From Hyphomicrobiales bacterium (lineage in GTDB: Bacteria; Pseudomonadota; Alphaproteobacteria; Rhizobiales; Xanthobacteraceae): a stretch of 64,000 bases of DNA. This document shows positions 61,759 through 64,000 of this stretch, one piece after another. The DNA is taken from NCBI GenBank assembly GCA_016713235.1, contig JADJPN010000003.1, forward strand, positions 587,855-651,854, given 5' to 3'. How positions within the stretch are numbered: position 1 is the stretch's first letter; each line of letters begins with the position of its first letter. The notes beneath the pieces are model-generated. The model was not told the DNA's origin and searched no databases. It was given only the letters and a program-made list of their open reading frames with translations. A program made the translations under genes and the position numbers.

Positions 61759-62772
61759 TTGGATTTCAAGCAGCTTCGCTATTTTCTTAGTCTGGTCGAC
61801 GCGGGAAGCTTCTCGAAAGCCGCCGTCATGCTCGGCATCGGACAGCCCGCGCTGAGCCGCTACATCCGTACGCTCGAGGAAGAACTTGGTATCGAAATCT
61901 TGTATCGCAACGGGCGCGGCATCGTTCTAACCGAAGCCGGCAAGATCCTTCAGGATCACGCCAAGGCGATCGTCGAACATGTTTCAGTCGCATCGACCGA
62001 AATTCAATCGCTGCGTTCGGTGCCGTCAGGCCACGTCATCATCGGCGTGCCGCCGACAGTGGGTCATGTCCTGATCGTGCCGCTTGTACGGCAATTGAAG
62101 GAAGAGTTTCCGAAGGTCTCGTTGCAGGTGATGGAAGGTTACAGCGGTCATGTTATGGAATGGCTTTCGCTCGGCCGCATCGACATCGCTGTCCTCTATA
62201 ATGCCGCCAAGACAAGCACCCTGAACACTGAGCCGCTAATTGAGGAACAGCTCTTTCTCGTCGGCCCGCCCAACGACCCCGCCAATGTAGGTGGGTCATC
62301 GATCAAGGCCGTGGATCTTGCGCGACTTCCGCTCAGCTTACCCAGTCATCCTCACGGCTTGCGGGTTCTCGTGGATTCCATCTTCTCGAAACTCAGTCTG
62401 CCGCTGCCGGTCGAATTCGAGATCGAAGCGCTCGCCGCCAATCTTAGGCTTGCCGAAGAAGGCAGCGCCTACACGATCCTCCCTTATGCCGCCGTGCAAT
62501 CGCTCGTGGTCGCGGGGAAGGTCCGTGTCTGGTCGATCGAAGAGCCGCGCTTCAGCCGCCAGCTTGTCCTTGCAACCTCGACGCAGCGCCCCATGACGCT
62601 GACGACCCGCACGCTTGCGCGGATGGTGCGCATGCAGGTGCAAAGTCTCGTCGCGAAAGGAATCTGGATGCCGGGTGCAGAGGCTACGAAGAAACCCGCT
62701 TCCTCGAAAAAGAAGACGCCGGTGAAGCCGAATGCGCCGGCGGCGGATAAAACGTCGACGCTCCTGAACTAA
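61759..62772 (+). CDS. LysR family transcriptional regulator
   Basis: LysR-type regulator of 337 residues, TTG start. The N-terminal helix-turn-helix is SFSKAAVMLGIGQPALSRYI near 17-36, followed by a periplasmic-binding-like effector domain (VIIGVPPTVGHVLIVPLVRQ near 93-112). The last 30 residues are Lys-, Pro- and Ala-rich, longer than usual. It follows the lactonase-like gene by 68 bases and may activate that operon. It abuts the convergent acyl-CoA dehydrogenase gene with no gap. Confidence 0.9.
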   Translation: MDFKQLRYFLSLVDAGSFSKAAVMLGIGQPALSRYIRTLEEELGIEILYRNGRGIVLTEAGKILQDHAKAIVEHVSVASTEIQSLRSVPSGHVIIGVPPTVGHVLIVPLVRQLKEEFPKVSLQVMEGYSGHVMEWLSLGRIDIAVLYNAAKTSTLNTEPLIEEQLFLVGPPNDPANVGGSSIKAVDLARLPLSLPSHPHGLRVLVDSIFSKLSLPLPVEFEIEALAANLRLAEEGSAYTILPYAAVQSLVVAGKVRVWSIEEPRFSRQLVLATSTQRPMTLTTRTLARMVRMQVQSLVAKGIWMPGAEATKKPASSKKKTPVKPNAPAADKTSTLLN

Positions 62773-63966
62773 TTAGTAAGTTCGCGGCATTCCGAGTACG
62801 TGCTGGCCGACATAGGCCAGAATGAGGTTGGTCGAGATCGGAGCGATCTGATAGAGCCGCGTCTCGCGCCACTTGCGCTCGATTTCATATTCCTTGGCGA
62901 AAGCAAAGCCGCCAAAGGTTTGCATGGCCGCTTCTCCCGCGTGCCACGAGGCGTCGGCCGCAAGCAACTTGGCCATATTGGCTTCAGCGCCGCAGTCCTT
63001 TCCGCCGTCGAACAGCGCCGCCGCCTTCCGCACCATCAGATCGGCAGCTTCCGCCTCGCAATGCGCACGCGCGATCGGAAACTGGATCGCCTGGTTCTGC
63101 CCGAGCGGGCGACCGAAGATCACGCGCTCCTTCGAATAGTTTTTCGCTTTCTTGATGAACCAGCGCGCGTCACCGAGGCACTCGGCTGCGATCATGGTGC
63201 GTTCCGCGTTCATGCCGTCGAGGATGTAGCGAAAGCCGCTGCCTTCCTGTCCGATGAGATTTCCTGCGGGAACCCGTAACTGATCGAAGAATACTTCGGT
63301 CGTGTTGTGGTTGATCATTGCATCGATCTTGCGGATCTCGAGGCCATTGCCGCGTGCTTCCCGCATATCTACCAGAAACAGCGAAAGACCCTCGGTACGC
63401 TTCTTCACCTTGTCGAGCGGCGTTGTTCGAGCCAGCAACAACATCAAGTCGGAGTGCTCGGCGCGTGAGGTCCAGATCTTCTGGCCGGAGACGATATAAT
63501 GACTGCCTTCGCGGATGGCGCGCGTCTTCAGCTGCGTCGTGTCGGAGCCGGTGGTTGGCTCCGTCACACCGAACGCCTGTAGTCGCAACGAGCCGTCGGC
63601 AATGCCGGGAAGGTACTTCTGCTTCTGTTCTGCCGACCCATGTCGCAGCCACGCGCCCATGATGTACATCTGCGCGTGGCAGGCCGCGGCGTTGCATCCG
63701 CTGGCGTGAATTTCCTCGAGCAGTACGGTCGCGGCACGAAGCGGCAGCCCCGATCCGCCGTATTCCTCGGGGATCAGCATTCCGAGAAAGCCGCTTTCGG
63801 TTAGCGCTTTGACGAATTCGGTCGGATAGGCGGACTCGCTATCGAGCTTGTGCCAGTACGTGCCGGGAAACTGTTCGCAAATCTTGCGCACGGCATCGCG
63901 AATCTCAGGGTAGTCCTCACCCAGTTCGAGACGAATGACTTCGTCGCTGTTTTCCTGAAGGTTCAT
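62773..63966 (-). CDS. Acyl-CoA dehydrogenase
   Basis: FAD enzyme of 397 residues that introduces a C=C bond alpha-beta in an acyl-CoA. N-terminal helical, beta-barrel and C-terminal helical domains are in order; FAD and substrate blocks are LQAFGVTEPTTGSDTTQL and NAERTMIAAECLGDARWF. The C-terminal YEIERKWRETRLYQI carries a Glu where short- and medium-chain enzymes have their base. Its start is 34 bases from the window's end, so its promoter or operon partners lie outside. It may complete degradation of the pathway's CoA-bound product. Confidence 0.9.
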   Translation of the reverse strand: MNLQENSDEVIRLELGEDYPEIRDAVRKICEQFPGTYWHKLDSESAYPTEFVKALTESGFLGMLIPEEYGGSGLPLRAATVLLEEIHASGCNAAACHAQMYIMGAWLRHGSAEQKQKYLPGIADGSLRLQAFGVTEPTTGSDTTQLKTRAIREGSHYIVSGQKIWTSRAEHSDLMLLLARTTPLDKVKKRTEGLSLFLVDMREARGNGLEIRKIDAMINHNTTEVFFDQLRVPAGNLIGQEGSGFRYILDGMNAERTMIAAECLGDARWFIKKAKNYSKERVIFGRPLGQNQAIQFPIARAHCEAEAADLMVRKAAALFDGGKDCGAEANMAKLLAADASWHAGEAAMQTFGGFAFAKEYEIERKWRETRLYQIAPISTNLILAYVGQHVLGMPRTY

Positions 63967-64000
63967 TATCCCGTTCCAACAATCTTGTTTTCGGAAACCG

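Noticed and set aside
1..64000. CRISPR arrays, tRNA or rRNA genes, transposases and integrases
   Set aside because: None was found on reading both strands; there are no regular spaced repeats, and no product with a transposase or integrase signature.

Overview
The window looks like an alphaproteobacterial chromosome, probably order Hyphomicrobiales (Rhizobiales). The grounds are a moderately high G+C, tightly packed ATGA/GTGA-overlapping operons, several importer families and FCD-type GntR regulators, and the style of the Mo-hydroxylase operons. The species cannot be named from sequence alone. No rRNA, tRNA, CRISPR, phage or insertion sequence was seen. The whole window reads as an accessory catabolic island.

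Layout. (1) 0.1-7.8 kb: GntR regulator, alpha/beta hydrolase, a NitT/TauT-type ABC importer (binding-protein gene frameshifted), a class A flavin monooxygenase, a DUF1185 protein and a PEBP-like protein. (2) 8.1-16.3 kb: GntR regulator with a perfect palindrome at its start, a Liv-type importer with its binding protein, an acyl-CoA synthetase and an FMN reductase. (3) 16.3-23 kb: LLM flavoenzyme, amidase, MarR regulator, MFS transporter and M17 aminopeptidase, with remnants of a [2Fe-2S] subunit and an ACMSD-like amidohydrolase. (4) 23.1-36.7 kb: decayed DUF917 gene, F420-type LLM enzyme, a three-subunit Mo-hydroxylase, a second Mo-hydroxylase whose Mo and FAD subunits are fused, an ABC importer with a deletion, IclR regulator and a flavin-reductase-like protein. 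(5) 36.7-42.3 kb: a complete coenzyme F420 biosynthesis set (fbiC, cofE, cofD, cofC) plus the NADPH:F420 oxidoreductase npdG. (6) 42.3-49.6 kb, minus strand: GntR, LLM enzyme, DUF1177, [2Fe-2S] subunit, an intact 1127-residue fused Mo/FAD hydroxylase and a CMD-family protein. (7) 49.8-62.8 kb: polyamine-type ABC importer, peptidase E, another three-subunit Mo-hydroxylase, a MoaD-like protein, a second npdG, a PcaC-like protein, aldehyde dehydrogenase, a metallo-beta-lactamase-fold lactonase-like enzyme and a LysR regulator. An acyl-CoA dehydrogenase on the minus strand closes the window.

How it may work together (inference). Importers deliver a heterocyclic or aromatic compound. Mo-hydroxylases hydroxylate it, or in the HCR-like fused forms may reduce it. 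F420H2, made and recharged within the same locus, serves the LLM enzymes for a reductive step. Amidase, peptidase-like, lactonase-like, CMD, aldehyde dehydrogenase and acyl-CoA enzymes finish ring opening and side-chain breakdown. The most interesting part is a proteobacterial F420 locus built around four Mo-hydroxylase systems. Two of these carry a fused FAD domain with a cysteine-rich loop like that of 4-hydroxybenzoyl-CoA reductase.

Caveat: about ten genes are interrupted by 1-2 base indels, several of them in homopolymers or dinucleotide repeats, and two by in-frame stops. Some of these look like sequencing or assembly errors. Larger deletions in four other places look like true gene decay or misassembly.
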